From assembly GCA_029959085.1 (NCBI GenBank), contig JARWIR010000047.1, positions 868,001-932,000 on the forward strand: 64,000 nucleotides of DNA, written 5' to 3'. Under the pieces are notes generated by a model. It was given only the letters and a program-made list of their open reading frames with translations, ran no database searches and had not been told where the DNA came from. Origin of the DNA: Nemophila menziesii (lineage: Eukaryota > Streptophyta > Magnoliopsida > Boraginales > Hydrophyllaceae). The position numbers and the translations under genes are program-made. This document shows, in pieces, positions 21,535-36,500 of this stretch; position 1 is the stretch's first letter, and each line of letters begins with the position of its first letter.

Positions 21535-24097
21535 TTTGCGTCATTGTTATGGAGTAGTTGTCTCCTTGGAATTTTTCATATTTAAGATTTAATTGCTAAA
21601 AAATATCCTAAAATATGTGTGCAAGTTTTTCAACGGGATTCTTATATATTTATAAATGTGGCGTGTATTTTTATAATGGGGTTTTTGTGCTTATTAATGA
21701 TTGAGTGGATCTATTGGTCAAACACCTTTTTTAATTAATATAAAAAAATTATGAGATTAGTTGTCTATTAAAAACATCTTATTATATGGTTCAAATCATA
21801 ATTGAATCAATATAGAAGATAAAAGGATAAATATTTGTCAACCAAAAATCTACTATAAATCTATTATGGAACCCTAATTTTCATTAACGGCTGCTGCTTC
21901 TTTCCTCTCCACCTTCATTTGATTTCCTCTTTGTACCCTCATATTTTGTTGCTATCTATCTTCAAATTTATATGTAAATTACATATCTTTTTCACATTTA
22001 CCCGATATTAAATCCAACCAATCAATTTTATTCTTTTTTATTCTTTTTTATTTTATTTATTGTCTCTGTAATTTGACCGTGTCACAAGTTTGAAGGTATA
22101 AACTATACTTGCACGATTATTTTCATTATATAAATAAATATATTTGAATTTATCGTTGAATATTTTAATTTGTGCATTTTTTATTTAAGTAAACATTCAA
22201 TAAAATGTTATTTATAATGGGAGTGTTTGGTGTCAGAGATATTTATATGAGAATGTGGTTAGAGATTATAATTATGATTAATATCATTATTTATAAAAAA
22301 TGGAATTTTCAAAAATAATGTATATAATCATTATTTATTTAGTTAAAATATATATTATATAAATAAAAATTGTATTAATAAAGATAAAAGTAAATAAGTT
22401 ATAATTTTTGTATTATATTCTACGATATTATAAAATATTTATTGAATAAAGTATTGTTTCAAATTAAAATCCATGTCTCTAACATGATTATTTTATGGGA
22501 TATCTCATACTTTAGTTATTATATCTAAATATAGATAAATGAAAACTTTGAATCAAATAATTTTATATAGGTACATAGATATATACAATGAATATATGTA
22601 TAAGTATATATTAGATATAAAAAATTGTCAAATATTTTTTCTGCAAATATTGTTTGTGAAACTATATGTATTGTATTTTTATAAATTATATTGACAAATA
22701 TATGAGTTATTTGATAATAATTTTTATTTTCTCTATAATTTAGAAATATATTTGTAGAATATTATCTTATCTCAATGTAGATAAATATTATGTAAAATAA
22801 ATCATCTATATATATTTTGAATATCAAATCACATTTTTAATATATTATTGATGTGAAATTTTTTGTTCTTAGTGAAATTAATAAACTATATATAACTAGA
22901 TTAGATTAAAATAAATTTGAGAGAAATATAATTTCAAACATTCTATATTTATTTAATTGTATTTTATTTAATATTATAGTGTATTCGAAAGTTCAATAAT
23001 CAAACTGAAAAATATGATAAAAATATTTCTTATAAATTATGTCAACCAAATTTAATATATTTATCTATATTATGTTAGTTTGAAAGAAGATTACAGTTCA
23101 TAATATACATAAATCTATCTTATTGTATATATTACAAGAATACTTTTTTTTTGCATAAATGTTTTATATTTTTACTTTTTAGAATACACAAGAAGATAAT
23201 ATTACGATAGTTGATCATGACATTTCAAGACATTTCTATGAGGTTAGTCTATTTTACTATATTTGTGTTATATATTAAAATGTATTTTCAAAGTACAAGT
23301 TTATATTTTTACTTATTCTACTTTTAATCGATAATCTATTTAAAGAGAAAAGGTAGAGTGATTACTTTGTAAGTTATTTTAGATTTTTTGTTTATCATAT
23401 GTTTTTACATAATTTATTATAAACTATGTTTATAATTTACTAAAATCAATAGAATTGTGTATCAAATTCACTTTTCTAACAAAAGAGATGATAGTTTGTA
23501 GTTGATAAGCCTTCTAATAAGTTGTAGAAAGTATTAAATTATTTAATTAGATTACATGTTTGATTGACTAATTACAAACAAATCTTATGATATAAAACTA
23601 CTAAAAAAAATTGAATTATATATCAATTACATGTTCTCAACAGAATAGATGTTACTTAGTAGTTCATAACACTTCTAATAAACTATAGAAATTATAGAAT
23701 CATTTAATTAAAGTACAACTTTGGCTGACTAATCGAAAAAAAATCCTTTGATACCAAACTGAACCTTCAACTTGTATCACTGCAAAAATAAAAAGTTTTT
23801 TCCTTTCTACTTGATAAAAAATCTAGAATTGTAATTGCAATGTGAATGGTTCTAATTATTTAACTTATCATGCATGTATTTAAATTATATTTGTATTCTA
23901 TCATATTTAAATTAAAAGTCTAGAATTGAGTTAAATAATTACAATTTCATTACTATTTTTTAATATTTCATATTACTAAATATTAAACATATCAATTTGC
24001 TAAATAATATTCACATGTTAAAATTCAACCATAAATGTATTAAAGTGGATTTTTTTTAGGTAAACACGTACTAGATAATTTATAATTTCATTACATT

Positions 24098-24550
24098 TAC
24101 AAATCTAGCAAAAATTAATGTGTTAAATGCAATGAATCTTACAATTTCAGCAGGACTACGGATGTTCATGTAAATACGATTGCCAACTGCTTTCGTCATT
24201 GTAAACTTTGATCAATAGATAACATGGCTTTTGAGAACGGGTACGTAGTGCAAGCACTCAAGAACATCGAAATTTGATCAAAGATTCAAATTATCGTAAT
24301 GCAATGGATGTCAAATATGTCCTAAACAACCCATAAGACAATGTAGTTGCATAGTTGTTGACTAAAAAGAAATTATTGTGAGCGTTATCGAAACTTTGAA
24401 ACTGATAAAGATGATGAAAGTTCTGCCATGGACCCCCTTCACGAAAGGAATAAATTAAAGAAACAATCACATTGAATACTTTCTTGTTGAGATATGAGAA
24501 AACAACACCGAAAGTTCTTACAATGTCAATAATAATTAGAGATGACATTT
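24098..24550 (+). pseudogene. Pogo/Tigger-like transposase tail, copy II
   Basis: Counterpart of 15144-15616, recognisable as KINVLNAMNLTISA, then frameshifted. More decayed than copy I. Confidence 0.35.
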
Positions 24551-27500
24551 AAGGTAAAATTAATTTCAACAAAAAACAAAAAGTGATTGAGTCATTTTTC
24601 AAGAAACCTTCATAAATATTTCATATAATATGTAATATATAAGGAATTATTAATTTATATATAATTTAGGGTCTATACAAATCATAAAAAATATATTATC
24701 TTATAATTTTAGCAAATTATTAATTTACTGTATTTGTGTTATTCAATGATTAAATAAAAAAATCATAATAGAAACAAACAAAAATAAGAAATAATTTCTT
24801 ATCAAAATACTAAATTCTTTAATGGAATAATATATTTAGGAAACAAATATTATATGACAATTAGTTTAAAATTATGAATCAATTATTGACAAATAATACA
24901 ATAAATTAAAAAAAACGTATTCAAGTTGTTAACTCCAACTCACCCTTAATTTTGAATATTTATAAATTATTGAGTTATGAAATAACAATCAAATTATAAT
25001 AATAAAATAATTTTTTCCATCTTAATTTAATTATACGTTATACTCTTATATATACAACCCATGGCGTATTAATATGATTATGCACCATTAACAAAGTACT
25101 AAGATAATGTTGAAGTTGAGAGGAAAAATATGTTTATTATTTTATTAGAGATAATAATGTAAATAGCATGAAAAAAGTCTTAATAAACAAAATTTATAAA
25201 TATATAAATAATGGACAATCAAATATGATGAATAAAATACATTTAATTTTTATTTTTCTATAAATTTTTCGATGATTTAGATAAAAAATGAAGTAGTCAA
25301 AAAATGTTATAAAGAAAATTAAAATTATTATTTAAAATTTAAATCTATAAAATAAAATATGATTAGAAGGTTAAATTCCTTTTTAATAAATTTTAAATCC
25401 CATTAAAAAAATTTAGTTTTCCTCTTTAATAAGGATGAACAAAGAAAATGAAATACTCAACTTCTCAAAAAATCAACAAAGAAAATGAAATACTCAACTT
25501 CTCAAAATTTCAACGAAAATAAGTTTTTTGGTTTTGAAATTAGAATATATCAAACTACTCCTATAATTTTGGTGGGTCAAAATTTGAAAGATAATCTGGC
25601 TACTCATTTTTTTAGGGGGAAGCTTTAGGAATGTTTTTGGTGTGGTCCTCGTCGTTTTTGTTGTTCCTACATAAATTATCCCCGGAGGTGAAACTTGAAG
25701 CATACATATGGTTAAATTCGGTGAGATTGTTGTATTATCTCTTGAATCAAACATATCTTTGATATTGAAGATATTGTTGTTGTTGTTAAGACCCTGATTC
25801 CAAGTCTATGGTGTTTTATAAAGGCTTTGATTAGGTTGATATGTTATCTCCTTTCCAGTACTCTTCATGTATTGGAATATTTTTCAAAACAGATTGAAAT
25901 CTCTTGGAAACATCGACTCATTCCCTCAATTAATAATATTTTGTGCAATATTGTTTGACAAAGAATTTGATAAGTTGATAAATTCATTGGTGGAACTACA
26001 TCTTGGATTGATGAACCTCTACCATGGATCGGTGGAGATTTCCCTGGATCAATGTTACTATGTCATGGATCGGTGAAACTTCACTTTGATTGATAAAAAT
26101 CCATCTTGTTGAAGACTGCAGGTCACATACCTATTGAAGCCTTTTAAAACAAAAGTATTTTTAAGAATGCCATATATGTTTAAAATAACAATAACAATAA
26201 CAATAACAAACAATATGACAATGCAAAAAAATTACAATTAAAAATCTTGTTTGAATTTCTTAAGGGCTATCCATAAATAGAAATACGACATTAAGTTTAA
26301 GAGTAGGTTTCCGGTTTATCCTAGGTGCATGATGTGATGACTATCTAATGTTTGTTAATCGTTGTTTGAAAGTTTGTACAAGTTCATCATCGATGCACAT
26401 ACTGAATTATTAAATTTCACCTAGACTAGCAAAAATTATCTATTATTGGATTAATTGATGAATTGGAAAAATAACCTCTAATATATCAATAAATTTGAGC
26501 ATTTCTCGTTAATAAATATGTAATTTTAAGAAAATATTAATTAGTTAATAAATAAACAAACTTACACACAAGTTAAAGTGTTTTATAGAACTATAAAAAT
26601 ATAAGGATAAAAAAAGATGAATCGATCTAATACAAATGAGGAAATAATATAAACTAAAAAGAAATAAATAGGACATTAAGTTGATCCGTTAGTTTCCAAA
26701 CTGGTCAATGTCTTTTATTTACATTAAGATTAACCAAGGATATGTCTTATATAAAGTGGTTTGTGTACAACAAACAAAATCAAATTGTATATATTATTTT
26801 GCATTATTCACCGAATGATTGTAATCTTGCAGATATCTATTGTATAATTATATAACATATTTATTTAGGTAATCGATATGTAACTTTTTTTTTTGAGATA
26901 TTTTATATATATATGAATTATGTTTGCATTTTTTGATTAATTTCATCCATGGAGATTGAATTTTATAGATCTGTATCATATATGTTATTAAAATCTTATA
27001 ATAATTTACTAATATTTATATAATTTATAAGTATATTATTATATTATGACCAAACAATCCTACAGATAAAAATATAAATTAGTTTTTAATCGTATATTGT
27101 TCCAGTTAAAAAAATGTAGCATTTTATTTAAAACAATATCAAAATGAGTTTCTTATAATATATAAGTAAAGGGTTAGTTACCATACCCTTTTTCAAACAT
27201 AATACAAGGTGACAAATTTCAGTAATACATATGTTGTTAAATATAGGTAATATATTATGTGAATTACTCTTCATCTATCATTTAATTTTTTTCTCTCGAT
27301 TTTAATAGAAAAATTAGTGAGGTCATAGGTAAAGTATAGTATCATAACAGAAGATGGAAATTTACCCACTCATCCTATGAAATATCATATTGGAATTAAG
27401 AGAATATATATAGTGTAAAGGGTAGGGATATGAATTGTGTGACCATATTTATGAGTATTTGAACGATAGGTAAAGAACTTAGTTTCGAGCCTATATTCCA

Positions 27501-28461
27501 AATTGAACCAACTAATAATAGGGATAAAAATATGAATGTTGAACAATACTGGGTTAAATAAATTTTGACTTGGTTTAAATAGACTGAATGTTGTTTTGGA
27601 AATTGAGAAAATATTTATTAAGGCCATATAAGTGTTTTTTATATTTCCATTCAAATTTAAACAGGTTTGTAAAAAAGTGTAACTATAGAGAGGCGTAATT
27701 GTTGATCAAATCTCGCTTGCTAGGTGAGGACAATAATATCTTAAATTTAAGTTTCGATAATCATACTTCCTTAGTGACAAATTAATTTAAAGTATAGGTA
27801 ATCTGAGTGGTAAGTGTATCTTTTGGTACCTCGTCTATTTGTTTAATCATTTTTTTATTAAATATTTACTCCATACTTTATACAAAATGAAGTATATTTA
27901 ATTCGAAAAAATTACTATATAATGTTAGTTATTATATATTTTTCATTATTTATACTATAAGTCATACATTAAATACCCCATAATTTATTAAATAAAATCA
28001 AAGTCTATCAATAAAATAAAATAAATTCAAGATTGATAAGGTATTTTTTAAAAACTTTGGTATCAAAATGCTCTAATTTACATCCAAATCCTACATCATT
28101 TTCTTAAACGAAAAAAATCTTTAAAATAGATGTATGACCTTACTTGTATTCAATAAAATAATGCATAATCTGTATTTTTATAAAATAATATTTAAATCCT
28201 GAACCTAACAATCAAATCTACTTTGTCAATAAAACAATGTATATTATGAAAGCATTTATAAAGCAAAATAATGTAAAATTAGAATAATAGAAACATATCT
28301 TAAATAAAATGTCATGACCATCGATATGTGATTACAAACATTGTCTTGTTCAAAAATTTACACAAACCAAATAATATTTAACCAATATATAGGAAATGGA
28401 AATTCATATAAATATACATATATTAGTATGTAGAGATTTATTTAGAAGTATGATTGGATAA

Positions 28462-28570
28462 AGTAAGGGATAAGGGACACGATTTGAAGTTAGGGATAAG
28501 GGAGGCGAGTTGAAGTTAGGGATAAGGTAGGCTGTGGAGTTAAAGTAAGGGATAAGGGAGGCGGTGAGTT
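28462..28570 (+). repeat. G-rich minisatellite, copy III
   Basis: Same unit as at 11935. One repeat has an extra G (gctgtggagtt). Confidence 0.8.
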
Positions 28571-29087
28571 TTGGATACTAATGTTTGATAATGTAATATT
28601 GGAAGGGCTTTGAGATCTTAGTTGACAATAGAGTTTGTACAAGAATTAAATCTACATAAGTAGCCACTTTGATGTTTCAAAGCCTATTTAGTATTGTGGG
28701 CTTCAAAAATGATTATTTATAAAAACTTTGGCCTTAATTTTAAACATGAAACCCATTACATATATAATCAATACATTAAAAAAAATTGTACAATCCATTA
28801 AAAAAATTTAACAGGACAATAACTTGATCATTGGGAAAGAAAATAATTGATTGAGCGCATTTTCTAACATTTTACGTTATTAGCTCTAGTTCAAATAAAA
28901 AAACTTAATTAGATATGTTTATATTAGTATATTGATATATTTCTTGATTTTATACAATATAACTATATATACACTAGGTATTACCCTGCAAAAAGTAGAA
29001 TCTTTCGTTTTATCTTAAAATTAATAAAATCTAGTTTATATGCCTATATCATGTGTTAGTAAAAGTACATGAAAACATAATCAAATG

Positions 29088-30534
29088 TTGCTAATTTCTA
29101 CTTTAATTTATATATATATATATATATATATGTATATACATGTGTTTATTTGTGAATTTATAAATGATTAATAATATAGTTTTTAAAAAATCTTTTGTGG
29201 TGTCGAGGACTTTGGTGGTGGAGATTGTTGTCTATTAAGTTGACGATTATTATTTTACTACAAGATTAAAAAATTCTAAAAATCAGAATAAGGGTATACT
29301 AGATAACACTTAAATGACTTCTCATGCTTAATTATATATTAATTTTTTTTCTCATGGTAGTGTTTAGAAGGAAGAAAAATTCTATTTTTATTGAGTGATA
29401 ATATCTATATAGGATTTAAGGTTTCAAGGTAAAGATCTTTTAATTTTATATTCTGCAAAATTTGAATGATTATTTCACACAAAATAATATGTATAATAGA
29501 AATAATAGAAAGGTAACATGAGTAACAGTTATGTTTAATTTCTACATGATAACAAAAGTAAATTAATAAGGAACTTAATTTTGAATGGGAATAAAAAACT
29601 CAACAATAAGGTTTAGTAACTTAAGTTTAACAAGTGAATTAGTAGACAAATCTATGTTATTTTAAAACCAAGATTTGTCACCATATTTATGTTTAACAAA
29701 ATTGTGTAATGATATTTATAATCCACATTATACCACCCTGAATACCAACTTTAATTTTCTCAATATATAAATGTTAAGAGTAAGGAGAAAGTCTTTATTT
29801 TTTTTGGATTTTTTAATTTTAATTTTTTTGATATATATTTGATTATTTATTTACCTTCATATATTTTCCTCTCTCTACCTTCATATTTTTTCTTACCTAC
29901 CTTCAAATATATTTGTAAATACGTCTCATTTTGACATTTAAACATTATCAAATCCAACCCATAAACTAAAACTTCCGCAATTATTTTCATTACATAAATA
30001 CATATATTTGAACTTATCGTTGAATATTTAAATTATTCATTTTTTTAAAGATTTACAAATTTTAAATTTAAAGTTACATATAATGGGAACTTTTTGTCTC
30101 ATAGATATTTATATGAGAACGTGGTTAGAAATTCATATTTTGATTAATATCATTATTTATAAAAAATGGAATTTTCAAAAATGATGTATATAATTATTAT
30201 TTATTAAATTAAAATATATATTTTAGAAGTAAATAATGTCATAGCCCATTAAACTAATTTTCTCTTCTCTTGATCTCAATACTTGTGGATATTCATAATT
30301 CTCAATATATTAATCATCATTGTTAAGTGTAGTAAAATACATTTACTCGTTATTCACAACCCTCATCTTCCTATTCTCATTAAAGGTAACTATAACAGAA
30401 ATTACTATATTCATAAATATGCCATTCATAGGTTCTCCTTGGTGTCTCACCAAATATTTAATCAACGGTGTTACCTTTTGTGGTCGCTTCAAGTTAGGAG
30501 ACTCAATTATGTAAATATTGGTAATTATTAATTA
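29088..30534 (+). repeat. 1.4-kb segment specific to copies II and III (in III)
   Basis: Counterpart of 20109-21534. Compared with it, copy III has about 31 extra bases (around 30400-30431). The short open frames across this stretch (30283-30531) depend on that indel and are not treated as genes. Confidence 0.75.
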
Positions 30535-33059
30535 TTTGCGTCATTGTTATGGAGTAGTTGTCTCCTTGGAATTTTTCATATTTAAGATTTAATTGCTAAA
30601 AAATATCCTAAAATATGTGTGCAAGTTTTTCAACGGGATTCTTATATATTTATAAATGTGGCGTGTATTTTTATAATGGGGTTTTTGTGCTTATTAATGA
30701 TTGAGTGGATCTATTGGTCAAACACCTTTTTTAATTAATATAAAAAAATTATGAGATTAGTTGTCTATTAAAAACATCTTATTATATGGTTCAAATCATA
30801 ATTGAATCAATTTAGAAGATAAAAGGAGAAATATTTGTCAACCAAAAATCTACTATAAATCTATTATGGAACGCTAATTTTTATTAACGGCTGCTGCTTC
30901 TTTCCTCTCTACCTTCATTTGATTTCCTCTTTGTACCCTCATATTTTTTTGCTATCTACCTTCAAATTTATATGTAAATTACATATCTTTTTCACATTTA
31001 CCCGATATTAAATCCAACCAATCAATTTTATTCTTTTTTAACCGTGTCACAAGTTTGAAGGTATAAACTATACTTGCACGATTATTTTCATTATATAAAT
31101 AAATATATTTGAATTTATCGTTGAATATTTTAATTTGTGCATTTTTTATTTAAGAAAACATTCAATAAAATGTTATTTTTAATGGGAGTGTTTGGTGTCA
31201 GAGATATTTATATGAGAATGTGGTTAGAGATTATAATTATGAATAATATCATTATTTATAAAAAATGGAATTTTCAAAAATAATGTATATAATCATTATT
31301 TATTTAGTTAAAATATATATTTTATAAATAAAAATTGTATTAATAAAGATAAAATTAAATAAGTTATAATTTTTGTATTATATTCTACGATATTATAAAA
31401 TATTTAGTGAATAAAGTATTGTTTCAAATTATAATCCATGTCTCTAACATGATTATTTTTATGGGATATCTCATACTCTTGTTATTATATCTAAATATAG
31501 ATAAATGAAAATTTTGAATCAAATAATTTTATATAGGTACATAGATATATACAATGAATATATGTATAAGTATATATTAGATATAAAAAATTGTCAAATA
31601 TTTTTTCTGCAAATATTGTTTGTGAAACTATATGTATTGTATTTTTATAAATTATATTGACAAATATATGAGTTATTTGATAATAATTTTTATTTTCTCT
31701 ATAATTTAGAAATATATTTGTAGAATATTATCTTATCTCAATGTAGATAAATATTATGTAAAATTAATCATCTATATATATTTTGAATATCAAATCACAT
31801 TGTTATTATATTATTGATGTGAAGTTTTTTGTTCTTAGTGAAATTAGTAAACTATATATAACTAGATTAGATTAAAATAAATTTGAGAGAAATATAATTT
31901 CAAACATTCTATATTTATTTAATTGTATTTTATTAATATTATAGTGTATTCGAAAGTTCAATAATCAAACTGAAAAATTTGATAAAAATATTTCTTATAA
32001 ATTATGTCAACCAAATTTAATATATTTATCTATATTATGTTAGTTTGAAAGAAGATTACAGTTCATAATATACATAAATCTATCTTATTGTATATATTAC
32101 AAGAATACTTTTTTTTTCAGAATTTTTTTGTATTTTTACTTTTTAGAATACACAAGAAGATAATATTACGATAGTTGATCATGACAATTCAAGACATTTC
32201 TATGAGGTTAGTCTATTTTACTATATTTGTGTTATATATTAAAATGTATTTTCAAAGTACAAGTTTATATTTTTACTTGTTCTACTTTTAATCGATAATC
32301 TATTTAAATAGAAAAGGTAGAGTGATTACTTTGTAAGTTATTTTAGATTTTCTGTTTATCATATGTTTTTACATAATTTATTATAAACTATGTTTATAAT
32401 TTACTAAAAACAATAGAATTGTGTATCAAATTCATTTTTCTAACAAAAGAGATGATAGTTTGTAGTTGATAAGCCTTCTAATAAGTTGTAGAAAGTATAA
32501 AATTATTTAATTAAATTACATGTTTGATTGACTAATTACAAACAAATCTTATGATATAAAACTACTAAAAACAATTGAATTATATATCAATTACACGTTC
32601 TCAACAGAATAGATGATAGTTAGTAGTTCATAACACTTCTAACAAACTATAGAAATTATAGAATCATTTAATTAAAGTACAACTTTGGCTGACTAATCGA
32701 ACAAAAATCCTTTGATACCAAACTGAACCTTCAACTTGTATCACTCAAAAATAAAAAGTTTTTTCCTTTCTACTTGATAAAAAATCTAGAATTGTAATTG
32801 CAATGTGAATGGTTCTAATTATTTAACTTATCATGCATGTATTTAAATTATATTTGTATTCTATCATATTTAAATTAAAAGTCTAAAATTGAGTTAAATA
32901 ATTACAATTTCATTACTATTTTTTAATATGTCATATTACTAAATATTAAACATATCAATTTGCTAAATAATATTCACATGTTAAAATTCAACCATAAATG
33001 TATTAAAATGGATTTTTTTTTAGGTAAACACGTACTAGATAATTTATAATTTCATTACA

Positions 33060-33530
33060 TTTACAAATCCAGCAAAAATAAATGTGTTAGATGCAATGAA
33101 TCTTACAATTTCAGCAGGACTATGGATGTTCATGTAAATACGATTGCCAACTGCTTTCGTCATTGTAAACTTTGATCAATAGATAACATGGCTTTTGAGA
33201 ACGGGTACATAGTGCAAGCACTCAAGAACATCGAAATTTGATCAAAGATTCAAATTATCGTAATGCAATGGATGTCAAATATGTCCTAATCAACCCATAA
33301 GACAATGTAGTTGCATAGTTGTTGACTGAAAAAGAAATTATTTTGAGCGTTATCGAAACTTTGAAACTGATAAAGATGATGAAGGTGATGATGAAAGTTG
33401 TGCCATGGAGCCCCCTTCACGAAAGGAATAAATTAAAGAAACAATCACATTGAATACTTACTTGTTGAGATATGAGAAAACAACAACGGAAGTTCTTACA
33501 ATGACAATAATAATTAGAGATGACATTTAA
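33060..33530 (+). pseudogene. Pogo/Tigger-like transposase tail, copy III
   Basis: Counterpart of 15144-15616, disrupted by frameshifts. It encodes fragments such as KINVLDAMNLTISA. Confidence 0.35.
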
Positions 33531-36500
33531 GGTAAAATTAATTTCAACAAAAAACAAAAAGTAATTGAGTCATTTTTCAAGAAACCTTCATAAATATTTC
33601 ATATAATATGTAATATATAAGAAATTATTAATTTATATATAATTTAGGGTCTATACATATCATAAAAAATGTATTATCTTATAATTTTAGCAAATTATTA
33701 ATATACTGTATTTGTGTTATTCAATGATTAAATAAAAAAAAATCATAATAGAAACAAACAAAAATAAGAAATAATTTCTTATCAAAATACTAAATTCTTT
33801 AATGGAATAATATATTTAGGAAACAAATATTATATGACAATTAGTTTAAAATTATGAATCAATTATTGACAAATAATACAATAAATTAAAAAAAAAACGT
33901 ATTCAAGTTGTTAACTCCAACTCACTCTTAATTTTGAATATTTATAAATTATTGAGTTATGAAATAACAATCAAATTATAATAATAAAATAATTTTTTCC
34001 ATCTTAATTTAATTATACGTTATACTCTTATATATACAACCCATGACGTATCATTTATTATTAATATGATTATGCACCATTAACAAAGTACTAAGATAAT
34101 GTTGAAGTTGAGAGGAAAAATATGTTTATTATTTTATTAGAGATAATAATGTGAATAGCATGAAAAAAGTCTTTATAAACAAAATTTATAAATATATAAA
34201 AAATGGACAATTAAATATGATGAATAAAGTACATTTAATTTTTATTTTTCTATAATTTTTTCTATGATTTAGATAAAAAATGAAGTAGTCAAAAAAATGT
34301 TATAAAGAAAATTAAAATTATTATTTAAAATTTAAATCTATAAAATAAAATATGATTAGAAGGATAAATTCCTTTTTAATAAATTTTATATTGCATTAAA
34401 AAAATTTAGTTTTCCTCTTTAATAAGGATGAACAAAGAAAATGAAATACTCAACTTCTCAAAATTTCAACGAAAATAAGTTTTTTGGTTTTGAAATTAGA
34501 ATATATCAAACTACTCCTATAATTTTGGTGGGTCAAAATTTGAAAGATAATCTGACTACTCATTTTTTTGGGGGGGAAGTTTTAGGAATGTTTTTGGTGT
34601 GGTCCTCGTCGTTTTTTTTGTTTCTACAGAAATTGTCTCCGGAGGTGAAACTTGAAGCATGCATATGGTTAAATTCGTTGAGATTGTTGTATTATCTCAT
34701 GAATCAAACATATCTTTGATATTGAAGATATTGTTGTTGGTGTTAAGACCCTGATTCCAAGTCTATGGTGTTTTATAAAGGCTTTGATTAGGTTGATATG
34801 TTATCTCCTTTCCAGTACTCTTCATGTCTTGGAATATTTTTCAAAACGGATTGAAATCTCTTGGAAACATCGACTCATTCCCTCAATTAATAATATTTTG
34901 TGCAAAATTGTTTGACAAATAATTTGATAAGTTGATAAATTCATTGGTGGAACTACATCTTGGATTGATGAACCTCTACCATGGATCGGTGGAGATTTCC
35001 CTGGATCAATGTTACTATGCCATGGATCGGTGAAACTTCACTTTGATTGGTAAAAATCCATCTTGTTGAAGACTGCAGGTCACATACCTACTGAAGCCTT
35101 TTAAAACAAAAGTATTTTCAAGAATGCCATATATGTTTAAAATAACAATAACAAACAATATGACAATGCAAAAAAATTACAATTAAAAATCTTGTTTGAA
35201 TTTCTTAAGGGCTATCCATAAATAGAAATACGACATTAAGTTTAAGAGTAGGTTTCCGGTTTATCCTAGGTGCATGATGCAATGACTATCTAATGTTTGT
35301 TAATCGTTGTTTGAAAGTTTGTACAAGTTCATCATCGATGCACATCCTGAATTATTAAATTTCACCTAGACTAGCAAAAATTATCTATTATTGGATTAAT
35401 TGATGAACTGGAAAAATAACCTCTAATATATCAATAAATTTGAGCATTTCTCGTTAATAAATATGTAATTTTAACAAAATATTAATTATATAATAAATAA
35501 ACAAACTTACCCACAAGTTAAAGTGTTTTATAGAACTATAAAAATATAAGGATAAAAAAATGAATCGATCTAATACAAATGAGGAAATAATATAAACTAA
35601 AAAAAATAAATAGGCCATTAAGTTAATCCATTAGTTTCCAAACTAGTCAATGTCTTTTTTTACACTAAGATTAACCAAGGATATGTCTTATATAAAGTGG
35701 TTTGTGTACAACCAACAAAATCAAATGGTATATATTATTTTGCATTATTTACCGAATGATTGTAATCTTGTAGATATCTATCGTATAATTATATAACATA
35801 TTTACTTAGGTAGTCGATATGTAACTTTTTTTTGAGATATTTTATAGATATATGAATTATGATTGCATTTTTTGATCAATTTCATCCATGGAGATTGAAT
35901 TTTATAGATCTGTATCATATATGTTATTAAAATCTTATAATAATTTACTAATATTTATATAATTTATAAGTATATTATTATATTATGACCAAACAATCCT
36001 ACAGAAAAAAAATAATAATTAGTTTTTAATTGTATATTGTTCTAGTTAAAAAAATGTAGCATTTTATTTCAAACAATATAAAAAAGAGTTTCTTTTAATA
36101 TATAAGTAAAGGGTTAGTTACCATACACTTTTTCACACATAATACAGGGTGACAAATTTCAGTAATACAGTATGTTGTTAAATATAGGTAATATATTATG
36201 TGAATTACTCTTCATCTATCATTTAACTTTTTTTCTCTCAATTTTAATAGAAAAATTAGTGAGGTCATACGGTAAAGTCTAGTATCATAATAGAAGATGG
36301 AAATTTACCCACTCATCCTATGAAATATCATATTGGAATTAAAAGAATATATATAGTGTAAAGGGTAGGGATATGAATTGTGTGACCATATTTATGAGTA
36401 TTTAAATGATAGGTAAAGAACTTAGTTTCGAGCCTATATTCCAAATTGAACCAACTAATAGTAGGGATAAAAATACGAATGTTGACTAATACTGGGTTAA

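Larger units (their letters stand above)
18467..27441 (+). repeat. Tandem unit copy II (8975 bp)
   Basis: The same landmark order as copy I, with an extra 1.4-kb segment (20109-21534). From its start to about 26.4 kb it is closest to copy III; after that it is closest to the end of copy I. It carries the minisatellite (19480-19590), an AT microsatellite (20130-20170), the transposase tail (24098-24550) and the exon-like remnant (about 25560-26130, minus). No intact gene is present. Confidence 0.85.
27442..36384 (+). repeat. Tandem unit copy III (8943 bp)
   Basis: Closest to copy II over most of its length. From about 35.37 kb it groups instead with the same part of copies IV-VI (for example gaactgg and acaaaatattaatta). 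Minisatellite 28462-28570, AT microsatellite 29109-29141, 1.4-kb segment 29088-30534, transposase tail 33060-33530. The segment from 32544 onward is the first member of the 6.8-kb triplication. Confidence 0.85.

Noticed and set aside
25867..26076. Open frames around the dispersed 'ggatcggtgg' repeats (also 41601 and 48421)
   Set aside because: They lie antisense to the exon-like remnant, and length and start differ between copies.
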